64,000 nucleotides of DNA, taken from NCBI GenBank assembly GCA_963768085.1, contig CAVYGO010000005.1, positions 186,001 through 250,000 of the forward strand, read 5' to 3'. The stretch is from Pukyongia sp963768085 (GTDB lineage Bacteria; Bacteroidota; Bacteroidia; Flavobacteriales; Flavobacteriaceae). This document shows positions 25,510-33,523 of this stretch, piece after piece. The stretch's first letter is position 1; each line of letters opens with the position of its first letter. The notes under the pieces were generated by a model that made no database searches, had not been told where the DNA came from, and saw nothing but the letters and a program-made list of their open reading frames with translations. The translations under genes and the position numbers were made by a program.

Positions 25510-26247
25510 CTAGAATCCTCCGCCTCCCATGTTATATTGAGTAACTACGGAAGAGTTTCCTGCTCCAAGTTGTACAACAGTACTCATGTGACCCAAACCT
25601 TCTTGATGCACATAGCTCATGTTGTATAAGCCAACTTGCAATACATCGGAGTCATTAATAACTCCAAATTGTTCGGTCCATTGTCCGTTGCCCCAACCGA
25701 TTTGCCAAACGTCAGAATCATTAGCCAAACCTACTTGGCCTACGAAACCTAAATTGTAGTGGCCTAGCTGAATTGAAGTAGAGGTATTTATCATACCTTC
25801 TTGCACTACCATTACACCATTATTCCCTCCTAATTGAAGAGCATAAGAGTCGTTAGCAAGTCCTGCTTGAAGAATTAGTGCGTCGTTATCATATCCTAAT
25901 TGTACAACATCAGAATCGTTCCACCATCCAAATTGTCCAACTGCGGCTGCGTTACCAACTCCTAATTGGAATACAAACGAATCATTTAGCCATCCCATTT
26001 GAAGAACATCGGCTTCGTTGTCTCCTCCTATTTGAACAACTAATGATTTATTATCAATTCCCATTTGATCTACCTCAGAATCGTTTAGAATTCCTAATTG
26101 GAATACGTCTGAGTCATTTATCCAACCTATCTGATTAACATCAGAAGCGTTTAACATACCCACCTGGAGTACATCACTGTCATTAAATTGGGCGAACCCA
26201 ACTGTCGCTAACATAAGTGCAAATGCACATAAAACTAACTTTTTCAT
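25510..26247 (-). CDS. csgA: CsgA-like major curlin of operon 2
   Basis: 245 residues from the ATG at 26247 (MKKLVLCAF); an upstream in-frame ATG at 26274 would add nine residues before the signal peptide and is rejected. About 20 tandem 11-residue repeats (xVxQxGxxNxS) fill the mature protein, four fewer than in operon 1 curlins. Several turns carry Trp or acidic residues (QIGWIN, QFGWWN, QIGWGN, QMGIDN, QIGGDN) where operon 1 has Arg or small residues. The C-terminal cap (HQEGLGHMSTVVQLGAGN ... GGGGF) is conserved. A single curlin gene feeds this operon. Confidence 0.9.
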   Translation of the reverse strand: MKKLVLCAFALMLATVGFAQFNDSDVLQVGMLNASDVNQIGWINDSDVFQLGILNDSEVDQMGIDNKSLVVQIGGDNEADVLQMGWLNDSFVFQLGVGNAAAVGQFGWWNDSDVVQLGYDNDALILQAGLANDSYALQLGGNNGVMVVQEGMINTSTSIQLGHYNLGFVGQVGLANDSDVWQIGWGNGQWTEQFGVINDSDVLQVGLYNMSYVHQEGLGHMSTVVQLGAGNSSVVTQYNMGGGGF

Positions 26248-26306
26248 AATGTGAATATTTAGAGGTTTTGACATGCTTAAAGCATATCGGATTAAGTCTT
26301 TATTAT

Positions 26307-26323
26307 TACGTCTTCATGACGTA
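26307..26323. promoter_or_regulatory. Dyad TACGTC-N5-GACGTA upstream of curli operon 2
   Basis: A perfect 6+6 inverted repeat with a 5-base centre, 60-76 bases before the csgA ATG. It shares the ACGT-N7-ACGT skeleton with the operon 1 dyad at 20166. It is a candidate operator for a regulator common to both operons. Confidence 0.5.
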
Positions 26324-26545
26324 TGACCCATGTTAAACAAGTGAAGTTTCATTTTCAACAGTAAAGCAGGCGTTGGTTCTCTGCTATTGAAATCCAAATT
26401 ACCTTTTCACTTAAGGAATTTATGAGACAATTAGCTCATTTAACTTGGATGTTCTCATTGAAATGATAATAGTATAAGGAAGAGAGTAGTTCTATTATCA
26501 AATTTTACTTTAATGTAGTTAACAATTTAATATAAAACAATAAGC

Positions 26546-26571
26546 GTATACACGTATTTTCTTACAAATGA
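26546..26571. promoter_or_regulatory. Distal conserved element of curli operon 2
   Basis: GTATACACGTAT followed by TTTCTTACAAAT aligns with 20395-20420 upstream of operon 1. Function unknown; it may be an activator site or remnant of an ancestral promoter. Confidence 0.4.
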
Positions 26572-26708
26572 AGACTTTATCTAACAATATTGCTAACTAT
26601 CATATTGACTGATAGTTGCAGATATTAACCCTGTACGGAGTTTGACGTTATCTGTTTGAATTGTAAAATATCCTCTAAATGAAACGGCAATTTTAAATTA
26701 TAGAAATG

Positions 26709-26738
26709 AAAAAAGAGTCGCTTTTGCGACTCTTTTTT
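26709..26738 (-). terminator. Terminator of glnA
   Basis: AAAAGAGTCGC TTTT GCGACTCTTTT forms an 11-bp stem with T-runs on both strands. It lies 13 bases after the glutamine synthetase stop codon. Confidence 0.9.
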
Positions 26739-26750
26739 AAGACTTCGGAT

Positions 26751-28937
26751 TTACCTGGTGAACAGTAATTCACGGTATTTGGTTAATGGCCAAATCTCAT
26801 CGTCTACCATCAATTCTAGTTTGTCGCAGTGATAGCGAATGTCTTCAAAATAGGGTTTCACGTTATCGCAGTAAGCAAAAGCACGTTTTTCACCATCCTC
26901 AATTTTATTTGCTTTTTTGCGTTCATTGATCATATCGGTTATTCCCTTATTGATCCGAGCAATATGTTCACTGATACTTTCGATTAATTGCATTTGCTCT
27001 CCCGCATGTTTCTTAAAGGAATTGCCATAGATAGCCTTCAATCCCTGTACATTCTCTATCAGGATGTTTTGATACCTGATCGCTGTTGGAATCACATGAT
27101 TTCTCGCAATATCACCCAATACCCGGCCTTCTATCTGAATGTGCATTGCATATGCCTCCACCTGGATCTCATGACGAGCCTCAATCTCAACTTTGGTCAT
27201 GATCTCTAGGTTTTCATAAAGCTTTATCGTTTTCTTAGAGACATTAGCTTTTAAAGCCGCCGGAGTTGTTTTATTATTACTCAATCCTCGTTTAGCCGCT
27301 TCTTTCTCCCAGGCATCACCATACCCATCACCTTCGAAACGAATATTCTTCGACTTCTTGATATAATCACGAAGCACATTGAAGATAGCATCGTCCTTTT
27401 TCATTTTCTTCTCCTTAATAAGGGCATCTACACTCACTTTAAATTCGATTAATTGCTGAGCAACAATCGCATTCAGTACGGTCATTGGCATCGCGCAATT
27501 AGCAATTGAACCGACCGCACGGAACTCGAATTTATTTCCTGTGAAAGCAAATGGGGAAGTTCTGTTCCTGTCTGTATTATCTAACAATATCTCAGGAATC
27601 TTACCTACTACATTTAACTTCAATTCGGTTTTTTCCTGAGGAGATAATTTACCATTTGTCACTTTCTCCAGTTCGTCCAGAACTTCGGTAAGTTGTGAGC
27701 CTATGAATACTGAAATGATCGCGGGAGGTGCTTCATTAGCGCCCAGTCTGTGATCATTACTTGCACTAGCGATAGAAGCTCTCATCAGTTCTTCATAATC
27801 ATGAACCGCTTTGATCGTATTAATGAAGAAAGTTAAGAACTGAAGGTTCTTCATGGGCGTGCTTCCCGGACTCAATAAATTTACACCGGTATCGGTCGCC
27901 AAAGACCAATTGTTATGTTTTCCGCTTCCATTAATACCTGCAAAAGGCTTTTCATGAAATAAAACCATAAAATTATGGCGATCCGCTACCTTGTCCATCA
28001 CATCCATTAACAAAGAGTTGTGGTCAACCGCCAGGTTTGCCTCTTCGAAGATAGGTGCGAGTTCAAACTGATTGGGAGCTACTTCATTGTGTCGCGTCTT
28101 CACGGGAACTCCCAGAAGCATACATTCATTCTCCAGGTCTTTCATATAATTAAGGACGCGTGTAGGAATAGATCCGAAGTAGTGATCATCCAACTGCTGA
28201 CCTTTAGCGGAAGCATGCCCGAGCAAAGTACGTCCGGCTAATAATATATCCGGTCTGGAAAATGCTAAAGCCTTGTCGATCAGAAAGTACTCCTGCTCCC
28301 AACCTAAAGTAGCACTAACCTTAGTAACGTTCTTATCGAAATATTTGGCCACAACTGTTGCAGCCTTATCTACGGTTTGTAAAGATCTTAAAAGAGGAGT
28401 TTTATTGTCCAGTGCCTCTCCGGTATACGCAACAAAAATAGTAGGAATACATAAGGTAGTTCCATAGACAAAAGCGGGAGAAGTAGGATCCCAGGCCGTA
28501 TAACCCCGTGCCTCGAATGTATTTCTTATCCCTCCGTTTGGAAAACTGGAAGCATCCGGTTCTTGCTGAACTAATTGTCCACCACCAAATTTTTCGATAG
28601 CATGTCCATTACTTGTCGTTTCAAAGAATGCATCATGTTTTTCCGCGGTAGCTCCAGTTAACGGCTGAAACCAGTGGGTGTAATGGGTCGCGCCCTTAGA
28701 GATGGCCCACTCTTTCATACCTGTGGAAATATGGTCGGCAACAGATCTATCGATCTTAATACCATTCTCGATAGCATCCATCACGCTTTTGTACGAATCC
28801 TTCGTAAGATATTGGCGCATGGCGTTCTCATTGAACACATTGTTTCCAAAGATTGAAGAACGTCTTTCAGGCTCTTTAATAACCAATGGCTTGCGGCCGA
28901 AAGTTTCTTGAATTGCATTAAATCGTAACGTAGACAT
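26751..28937 (-). CDS. glnA: Type III glutamine synthetase (GlnN)
   Basis: 728 residues, the characteristic size of GSIII, which forms dodecamers of two stacked hexamers and converts glutamate, ammonia and ATP to glutamine. GSIII motifs include WFQPLTGATAEKHDAF near residue 83, EKPFAGINGSGKHNNWSLAT (substrate and nucleotide loop) and LGANEAPPAIISVFIGSQL. This type is the main ammonia-assimilating enzyme in many Bacteroidota. Monocistronic, with a promoter-like box at 28971 and a clear terminator. Confidence 0.96.
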   Translation of the reverse strand: MSTLRFNAIQETFGRKPLVIKEPERRSSIFGNNVFNENAMRQYLTKDSYKSVMDAIENGIKIDRSVADHISTGMKEWAISKGATHYTHWFQPLTGATAEKHDAFFETTSNGHAIEKFGGGQLVQQEPDASSFPNGGIRNTFEARGYTAWDPTSPAFVYGTTLCIPTIFVAYTGEALDNKTPLLRSLQTVDKAATVVAKYFDKNVTKVSATLGWEQEYFLIDKALAFSRPDILLAGRTLLGHASAKGQQLDDHYFGSIPTRVLNYMKDLENECMLLGVPVKTRHNEVAPNQFELAPIFEEANLAVDHNSLLMDVMDKVADRHNFMVLFHEKPFAGINGSGKHNNWSLATDTGVNLLSPGSTPMKNLQFLTFFINTIKAVHDYEELMRASIASASNDHRLGANEAPPAIISVFIGSQLTEVLDELEKVTNGKLSPQEKTELKLNVVGKIPEILLDNTDRNRTSPFAFTGNKFEFRAVGSIANCAMPMTVLNAIVAQQLIEFKVSVDALIKEKKMKKDDAIFNVLRDYIKKSKNIRFEGDGYGDAWEKEAAKRGLSNNKTTPAALKANVSKKTIKLYENLEIMTKVEIEARHEIQVEAYAMHIQIEGRVLGDIARNHVIPTAIRYQNILIENVQGLKAIYGNSFKKHAGEQMQLIESISEHIARINKGITDMINERKKANKIEDGEKRAFAYCDNVKPYFEDIRYHCDKLELMVDDEIWPLTKYRELLFTR

Positions 28938-28970
28938 AATTTTATTATTATTTTATAGGGTTGAACGGGG

Positions 28971-28978
28971 CAAAAATA
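28971..28978 (-). promoter_or_regulatory. Candidate -7 box for glnA
   Basis: On the minus strand TATTTTTG fits TAnnTTTG, 34 bases before the glnA ATG. No convincing -33 element is seen. Confidence 0.4.
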
Positions 28979-29114
28979 ACTTTTTTACATAGAGACCCCC
29001 CTAATTTTAATATAAAAGTTATTAAAAATATACGTTCCGTTGTTTATAACCCCCAAAAACGATATCAAAAAAGAAGAAAATTGGTGAATTTGAACATTTT
29101 ACCCTAAAAAGAAA

Positions 29115-30074
29115 TCAGGTTATAAATGCCAGGCTGATGAATAAGGCATATGCCACGAAAATGATGACACCCTTATAACGACCGATCTCGAAAGATCTTG
29201 GTAGAAACGCAAGGGGTATGAGGACCGCAGCAAAACCCAGCATCCAGAAAATATCACTACTGAGCACTTCCTCGCTTTTAACCGCTATTGGTTGAATGAG
29301 TGCGGTTATACCCAACACCGAAGCAATATTGAATATATTCGAGCCTATTAAATTTCCCAGTGAAATTGCTTTTTCCTTCTTAAGAGCCGCGATAACGGAC
29401 GCAGCCAATTCGGGTACACTTGTTCCAATGGCTATCATGGTCACAGCGATAACCCGTTCGCTAACCCCCATCACCGTGGCAAGATCCACAGCTCCCTTTA
29501 CCAAAAGTTCACTTCCTCCCCAAAGGGCAACGCCTCCTATAAACAACCAGAGAAATATCTTAACGTTGGAAACTTTAGACAGCGCATCGTCCACACCTTC
29601 AGGTTCCGCCTTGGTATTCGCACCTCCCCGTACCCTTGCCCTTCGGATGAGCAAAAATAAATACGTTATAAGTAATACCACTAAAACACCACCCTCCAGA
29701 CGGTCCAGCTCCCTCCCTGTTGAAAGCAAGAAGAACAGAGCCACCGACAAGAACATCATCACCGGCCAGTTGAACTTATAGAAATCCTGATCTATGACCA
29801 AGGGGGTGATCATCGCAGTAATTCCCAACACCAGTCCAATATTAGCAATATTCGAACCAATAACATTGCCCAGGGAAATATCGCTATAGCCATCTAAAGC
29901 AGCGTTGACACTTACCAATAATTCTGGAGCGGAGGTTGCGAATGAAACCACCGTCAATCCAATCACCATTTTGGACAACTTCAACTTAAACGACAAGGCA
30001 ACGGAAGATCGAACCAGGTACTCACCACCAACAACCAAAAGGACCAGTCCGATAAGAATATATAGTACGCTCAT
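29115..30074 (-). CDS. Calcium/sodium antiporter (YrbG/CaxA family)
   Basis: 319 residues, about ten membrane helices. Both alpha-repeats of the Ca2+/cation antiporter family are clear: FATSAPELLVSVNAAL with GNVIGSNIANIGLVLGI in the first half, and IGTSVPELAASVIAAL with GNLIGSNIFNIASVLGI in the second. A hydrophilic loop at about 145-170 (RRARVRGGANTKAEPEG) separates the halves. It acts in the inner membrane, exchanging Ca2+ for Na+ or H+. It is divergent from the BlaI-like regulator, with about 160 bases between them. Confidence 0.93.
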   Translation of the reverse strand: MSVLYILIGLVLLVVGGEYLVRSSVALSFKLKLSKMVIGLTVVSFATSAPELLVSVNAALDGYSDISLGNVIGSNIANIGLVLGITAMITPLVIDQDFYKFNWPVMMFLSVALFFLLSTGRELDRLEGGVLVVLLITYLFLLIRRARVRGGANTKAEPEGVDDALSKVSNVKIFLWLFIGGVALWGGSELLVKGAVDLATVMGVSERVIAVTMIAIGTSVPELAASVIAALKKEKAISLGNLIGSNIFNIASVLGITALIQPIAVKSEEVLSSDIFWMLGFAAVLIPLAFLPRSFEIGRYKGVIIFVAYALFISLAFIT

Positions 30075-30186
30075 ATATATAGTAAGGTATGCAGCGAAGA
30101 TAACAAGAATTGATATTACCGATAAATGATTTTTTCGATAATTCTGAAGCGCATAAAATAATATTTAACTAAAATTTAAGTTATAT

Positions 30187-30222
30187 AACTATAAAAACAG
30201 TTGTGTAACTATAAAAATAGTT
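30187..30222. promoter_or_regulatory. Tandem palindromic operator of the BlaI-like regulator
   Basis: Two copies of AACTATAAAAAyAGTT (30187-30202 and 30207-30222) start exactly 20 bases apart, two helical turns. The second is a perfect 6+6 palindrome (AACTAT AAAA ATAGTT); the first has one mismatch. They sit just upstream of the regulator gene, as BlaI/MecI operators do, so autoregulation is likely (inference). Confidence 0.7.
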
Positions 30223-30235
30223 TTAAGTTTGAATC

Positions 30236-30592
30236 ATGGAACGATTAACTAATAAAGAAGAGGAAGTCATGCAGGCCCTCTGGAAGCTCGAAAAAGGATT
30301 TGTAAAAGATATACTTGCCCAACTCCCTGAAAAACAACATTACAATACTATTTCCACGATTGTGAGGAATTTGGAAGACAAGGGGTATGTAGATTATAAT
30401 GCCTACGGCAAGACGCACCAGTACTTTCCGTTGGTTTCCAAGGAGGAATACACCAAACGTTTTATGAATCTGGCTATGAAACGCTATTTCAACAACAATT
30501 ATAAAAGCATGGTTTCCTTCTTCGCCAAGGAAGAGAAAATAAGTGCGGAAGAATTACGCGAGATCCTGGAAATAATAGAAAACAAAAAGTAA
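30236..30592 (+). CDS. BlaI/MecI/CopY family transcriptional repressor
   Basis: 118 residues, standard for the family. It has a winged HTH from about residue 3 (LTNKEEEVMQALWKLEKGF, then NTISTIVRNLEDKGYVD) followed by a dimerisation region. These repressors bind short dyads as dimers and are inactivated by proteolysis triggered by a BlaR1-type M56 membrane protease. That partner is encoded 1 base downstream. Tandem dyads lie immediately upstream. No beta-lactamase gene is adjacent, so the regulated process is unknown; in Bacteroidota such pairs often respond to envelope stress or other signals. Confidence 0.93.
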   Translation: MERLTNKEEEVMQALWKLEKGFVKDILAQLPEKQHYNTISTIVRNLEDKGYVDYNAYGKTHQYFPLVSKEEYTKRFMNLAMKRYFNNNYKSMVSFFAKEEKISAEELREILEIIENKK

Positions 30593-30593
30593 T

Positions 30594-32552
30594 ATGGAAT
30601 TGATCACTTACTTACTGAAATCTGCCGCAATACTTACGCTGTTCTATGTGATCTACGTGGTATTGCTTCGAAAGGAAACTCATTTCAAAGCACACAGAAT
30701 ATTCCTCATCTCCGGGGTGCTGGGATCGTTTCTCCTTCCACTATTATATTTTACGCAAACGATCTATATCGATGTTCCGGTTATAAATGAAATAACATCG
30801 GTTCCTGAAAACATGACCGCTTTTTCAGCAACTTCTATAGAACCCGAAGCTGTTATCGATTGGTGGAATGTAGCTATTTTAAGCTATCTTATTGGGTGTA
30901 GTTTTGTGTTATTCAGGTTCGTCCGACAACTAATCTCTTTGATTGTGCTTCTGCATAACAATCCGGGTAAACGATATAATGGTTTCCGCTATGTACGCCT
31001 CTCGAAAAATATCGCACCTTTTTCCTTTTTTAACTATATAGTTTATAACCCGGATCTTCACGATGACCATGAACTTAAAATGATACTGAATCACGAGCAA
31101 GCCCATGCTTTTCAATGGCATTCTGCGGATATAATCCTGGCTAATCTCCTTATCGTCACACAATGGGCTAATCCTCTGGCTTGGCTCTATAAGAAAAGTG
31201 TGGAGGAAAATCTCGAATTTCTGGCAGACAACGCCACCGTTATTAAGATAACCTCCAAAAAAGATTATCAGTTGGCGCTGGTGAAAGCTTCATCGGCTCA
31301 TACTATTCCTGCGCTGACAACAAATTTTTATAAATCATTCATCAAAAAACGAATAATCATGTTAAACAAACGCACATCCAAAAAACACCATGTAGTAAAA
31401 GTAGCGGCTGTATTACCACTTCTCGCTGTATTCCTCTGGAGCTTTAATGTAAGAGAAACCATCACCTACAATGAAATTCCTTCGGAACCTGTTTCAGTAA
31501 AAATACCACAGGAAACTATAATTGTTGAAGCTAAGGAACCGAAGGCAGTGATCGACCTGGAAGAAGCAACTAATATAAATTTGGAAGAAAATATAGCTGG
31601 CGCCATAGCATCAGATAACACTGATGCAATAATCGCTGATGAAAGCGCTTCGGAAATAATAGAAACTATTAGCCTGGTTAGATCATCCAAAAACGTAGAG
31701 ATCAAGATAACAAAGAATACCACCGATGCCGAACTGGCACAAATTAAAGCAGATCTGAAGCGGGATCATGATATCGACTTCAATTATTCAACGAAAAGAA
31801 ACAAGAACAATGAAATTACTTCAATTTCTATTCAGTATACCGGCAAGGGAAAGAATGGGAACTATTCTATTTCAGATGACGAGGCCATTTCCGATTTCGT
31901 ATTTTACATGGATGAGGACGGAAGGAGCGGATTTTATTCCGAAGAATTGGAAGCTTATAGAGCAGAACGGGCTTATGCGCGTGCAGAAAGAATGAAGGAT
32001 CGCGAATTGGACATGGTTAAACGAAAAGAAGGTCGTGAAAAGATACGGGAAGAGATCATCGTGGAGCGTAACGCGGTTCGTGACGAGATGGAACAAAGAA
32101 GAAAAGAGATGAAGGACAAAATGCGGGAGCATAAAAAAACCATCTTAATTGAAAGTGATGATGAAGGAGGCCTTTTCGATGACGATGATGAAGAAATCAT
32201 TGTAAAAGAGTATGTGATCGCCGGAACAGGCAGTAATGAAGGGAATGACGATGAAGAGATTATAAAGGTAAGACCAAAAATGAGTATGAAAGTAGCTCAT
32301 TTAGGTATTCATGACGGCGATCATGCGATCATGATCGATAAAGATACCAGTGACGAAACCCTCGCAAAACTGAAAAAGAAACTAGCAGCCAAGGGTGTCG
32401 ATATCAAATACAATAAGCTGAAGCGAAATTCCAATGGTGAGATCACCAGTATAAGAATAAATGTTAATGATAATAAAGGAAGTAAGCAAACCATATTCGC
32501 CAAGACCGATGATGGTGACCCTATCGATGAACTTCTCATTGAAATTCATTAG
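30594..32552 (+). CDS. BlaR1-like M56 family membrane metallopeptidase
   Basis: 652 residues. Three to four N-terminal membrane helices flank the M56 zinc site LNHEQAHAFQWHSADI (HExxH), with a downstream Glu in SVEENLEFLADN, and a further helix at about 265-285 (VVKVAAVLPLLAVFLWSF). The large C-terminal periplasmic part has two related modules of about 65 residues (VEIKITKNTTDAELAQIKADL and HAIMIDKDTSDETLAKLKKKL, each followed by NNEITSI or NGEITSI) separated by a highly charged coiled coil (Arg/Glu/Lys/Met). A sensor protease for the adjacent BlaI-like repressor is the expected role. No penicillin-binding domain is present, so the signal differs from that of classical BlaR1. Confidence 0.88.
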   Translation: MELITYLLKSAAILTLFYVIYVVLLRKETHFKAHRIFLISGVLGSFLLPLLYFTQTIYIDVPVINEITSVPENMTAFSATSIEPEAVIDWWNVAILSYLIGCSFVLFRFVRQLISLIVLLHNNPGKRYNGFRYVRLSKNIAPFSFFNYIVYNPDLHDDHELKMILNHEQAHAFQWHSADIILANLLIVTQWANPLAWLYKKSVEENLEFLADNATVIKITSKKDYQLALVKASSAHTIPALTTNFYKSFIKKRIIMLNKRTSKKHHVVKVAAVLPLLAVFLWSFNVRETITYNEIPSEPVSVKIPQETIIVEAKEPKAVIDLEEATNINLEENIAGAIASDNTDAIIADESASEIIETISLVRSSKNVEIKITKNTTDAELAQIKADLKRDHDIDFNYSTKRNKNNEITSISIQYTGKGKNGNYSISDDEAISDFVFYMDEDGRSGFYSEELEAYRAERAYARAERMKDRELDMVKRKEGREKIREEIIVERNAVRDEMEQRRKEMKDKMREHKKTILIESDDEGGLFDDDDEEIIVKEYVIAGTGSNEGNDDEEIIKVRPKMSMKVAHLGIHDGDHAIMIDKDTSDETLAKLKKKLAAKGVDIKYNKLKRNSNGEITSIRINVNDNKGSKQTIFAKTDDGDPIDELLIEIH

Positions 32553-32574
32553 TACTTCCGGTGTTCAAGTGTTT

Positions 32575-32598
32575 ATCCCGCCAATTGGCGGGATTTTT
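32575..32598 (+). terminator. Terminator of the blaI-blaR-like operon
   Basis: ATCCCGCC AATT GGCGGGAT is a perfect 8-bp stem followed by TTTTTATTTTG. It lies 22 bases after the M56 peptidase stop. Confidence 0.85.
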
Positions 32599-32616
32599 AT
32601 TTTGTATCTTTCTATT

Positions 32617-32769
32617 ATGAAAAAAGGCTTCTTTAATACACTGGCTAAGATCAACAAAGCCGTTCTTCCCAGTTTCACCAAAAGACAGCTGGATCTTACG
32701 AAAGCCAGCAAATGGCAACTTGCCATTTTTGGATATCGTCTTTGGGTTACAAAAAATGCTTTGGATTAA
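32617..32769 (+). CDS. Small conserved flavobacterial protein (50 aa)
   Basis: The ORF gives a 50-residue basic protein starting MKKGFFNTLAKINKAVLPS and ending in LAIFGYRLWVTKNALD. Similar 50-residue proteins occur widely in Flavobacteriia and are sometimes labelled SsrA-binding protein, though this is far shorter than SmpB. Function is unknown; a C-terminal amphipathic helix is likely. A longer in-frame start at 32461 would run through the M56 gene and a terminator and is rejected. TATCTTTC at 32605-32612, close to a -7 box, is only 4 bases from the ATG, so the mRNA could be nearly leaderless. The stop overlaps the apt stop. Confidence 0.65.
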   Translation: MKKGFFNTLAKINKAVLPSFTKRQLDLTKASKWQLAIFGYRLWVTKNALD

Positions 32770-33281
32770 AACGTGATCAGGGAGCGTATTTCCTGCCTTC
32801 TGATCTTTTCCGATCCCCTTAAAAAAGACAACTCGATCAGGAAATTACATTGTAAGATCTCACCTCCCAGTTTTTCAATAAGTTTACAAGCGGCCTGGGC
32901 GGTACCTCCCGTAGCGAGGACATCGTCGTGCAGTATCACCTTATCCCCGGGCATGATCGCGTCTTCGTGAATCTCCAGCGCGTCCATTCCATATTCCAGC
33001 AGATAGGGTTCTTTTAAAGTATCGAAAGGAAGTTTTCCAGCTTTTCGCAAAGGCACAAAACCAGCATTCAATTCCTTGGCCAGCAGTGTCGCGAAAAAGA
33101 AGCCTCTGGATTCAATGCCTACAATCTTATCGACTTTCTGATACTCGGTGAGGTTGGCAAGTTCGGCAGCACAGAACGCCATTGCTTCCGCATTCATTAG
33201 TAAAGGGGTTATGTCTTTAAAGGTCATACCGGGTTTTGGAAAATCGGGAATATCTCTGATTAAGGCTTCTATATTGATCAT
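32766..33281 (-). CDS. apt: Adenine phosphoribosyltransferase
   Basis: 171 residues from the ATG at 33281, the normal APRT length. It salvages adenine with PRPP to AMP. Motifs: DFPKPGMTFKDITPLL at the N-terminus, KIVGIESRGFFFATLLA, FVPLRKAGKLPF, and the PRPP loop VILHDDVLATGGTAQAAC. A longer frame open to 33488 would cross the tRNA-Arg gene on the other strand and has no similarity to the family, so the start at 33281 is preferred. A truncated relative lies at 36022. Confidence 0.96.
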   Translation of the reverse strand: MINIEALIRDIPDFPKPGMTFKDITPLLMNAEAMAFCAAELANLTEYQKVDKIVGIESRGFFFATLLAKELNAGFVPLRKAGKLPFDTLKEPYLLEYGMDALEIHEDAIMPGDKVILHDDVLATGGTAQAACKLIEKLGGEILQCNFLIELSFLRGSEKIRRQEIRSLITF

Positions 33282-33300
33282 TAATTTTTTGTAAAAGTAC

Positions 33301-33332
33301 TTTGCCGTTAAAGGTAAAAAGAAATATATTTG
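33301..33332 (+). promoter_or_regulatory. Bacteroidota-type promoter of tRNA-Arg
   Basis: TTTG, 20 bases, TATATTTG: an excellent match to the TTTG-N19/20-TAnnTTTG housekeeping promoter, 50 bases before the tRNA. Confidence 0.75.
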
Positions 33333-33382
33333 CACCCCTAAGTTAAGCGGTGTAATTTTGCCATCTGCGTAACAAATTAAAA

Positions 33383-33456
33383 GGCCTCGTGGCGCAACTG
33401 AATAGCGCATCTGATTACGGCTCAGAAGGTTACAGGTTTGAATCCTGTCGAGGTCA
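33383..33456 (+). tRNA. tRNA-Arg (anticodon ACG)
   Basis: A complete cloverleaf: acceptor stem GGCCTCG with CGAGGTC (one G-U pair), D-stem GCGC/GCGC, anticodon stem TCTGA/TCAGA with loop TTACGGC (anticodon ACG, A34 expected to become inosine), five-base variable loop, and T-arm ACAGG/CCTGT with loop TTTGAAT. Discriminator A. CCA is not encoded. A good promoter lies upstream and a terminator downstream. Confidence 0.96.
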
Positions 33457-33476
33457 CGAATAAACAATTCTATTAG

Positions 33477-33508
33477 AAAAAACGCCAAGCTTGCTTGAGC
33501 GTTTTTTT
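33477..33508 (+). terminator. Terminator of tRNA-Arg
   Basis: AAAAAACGCCAAGC / GCTTGAGCGTTTTTTT forms a stem with one bulge and a TT loop, followed by a T-run. It lies 20 bases after the tRNA. Confidence 0.75.
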
Positions 33509-33523
33509 GTTTGAATTGTTTTC

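Larger units (their letters stand above)
13533..26247. repeat. Tandem duplication of a complete curli-like operon
   Basis: Unit 1 (13533-20074) and unit 2 (20687-26247) have the same minus-strand order: csgA, csgB, csgE, csgF, csgG, propeller lipoprotein, terminator. Unit 1 contains two csgA genes. Identity is strongly uneven: nearly perfect for the lipoprotein and for the CsgG core, moderate for csgF, low for csgE, csgB and csgA. This points to an old duplication with recent sequence homogenisation of the 3' part. Confidence 0.95.
26248..26708. other. Upstream regulatory region of curli operon 2
   Basis: About 460 AT-rich bases without a gene. It holds the leader motif ATTTAGAGG close to csgA (26257-26265), the ACGT dyad (26307-26323), the distal element (26546-26571) and a CCTCTAAAT copy at 26672-26680 facing away. 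Apart from these islands the sequence does not resemble the operon 1 upstream region. Confidence 0.6.

Noticed and set aside
31872..32200. Minus-strand Ser/Leu/Phe-rich ORFs inside the M56 peptidase gene
   Set aside because: They arise from the Lys/Glu/Arg-rich coiled-coil codons on the other strand.
32461..32616. Upstream start for the small protein at 32617
   Set aside because: The extension overlaps the M56 gene in another frame and crosses a Rho-independent terminator.
33282..33488. 69-codon N-terminal extension of apt
   Set aside because: It runs antisense through the tRNA-Arg gene and its promoter and has no APRT similarity; the start at 33281 gives the normal length.
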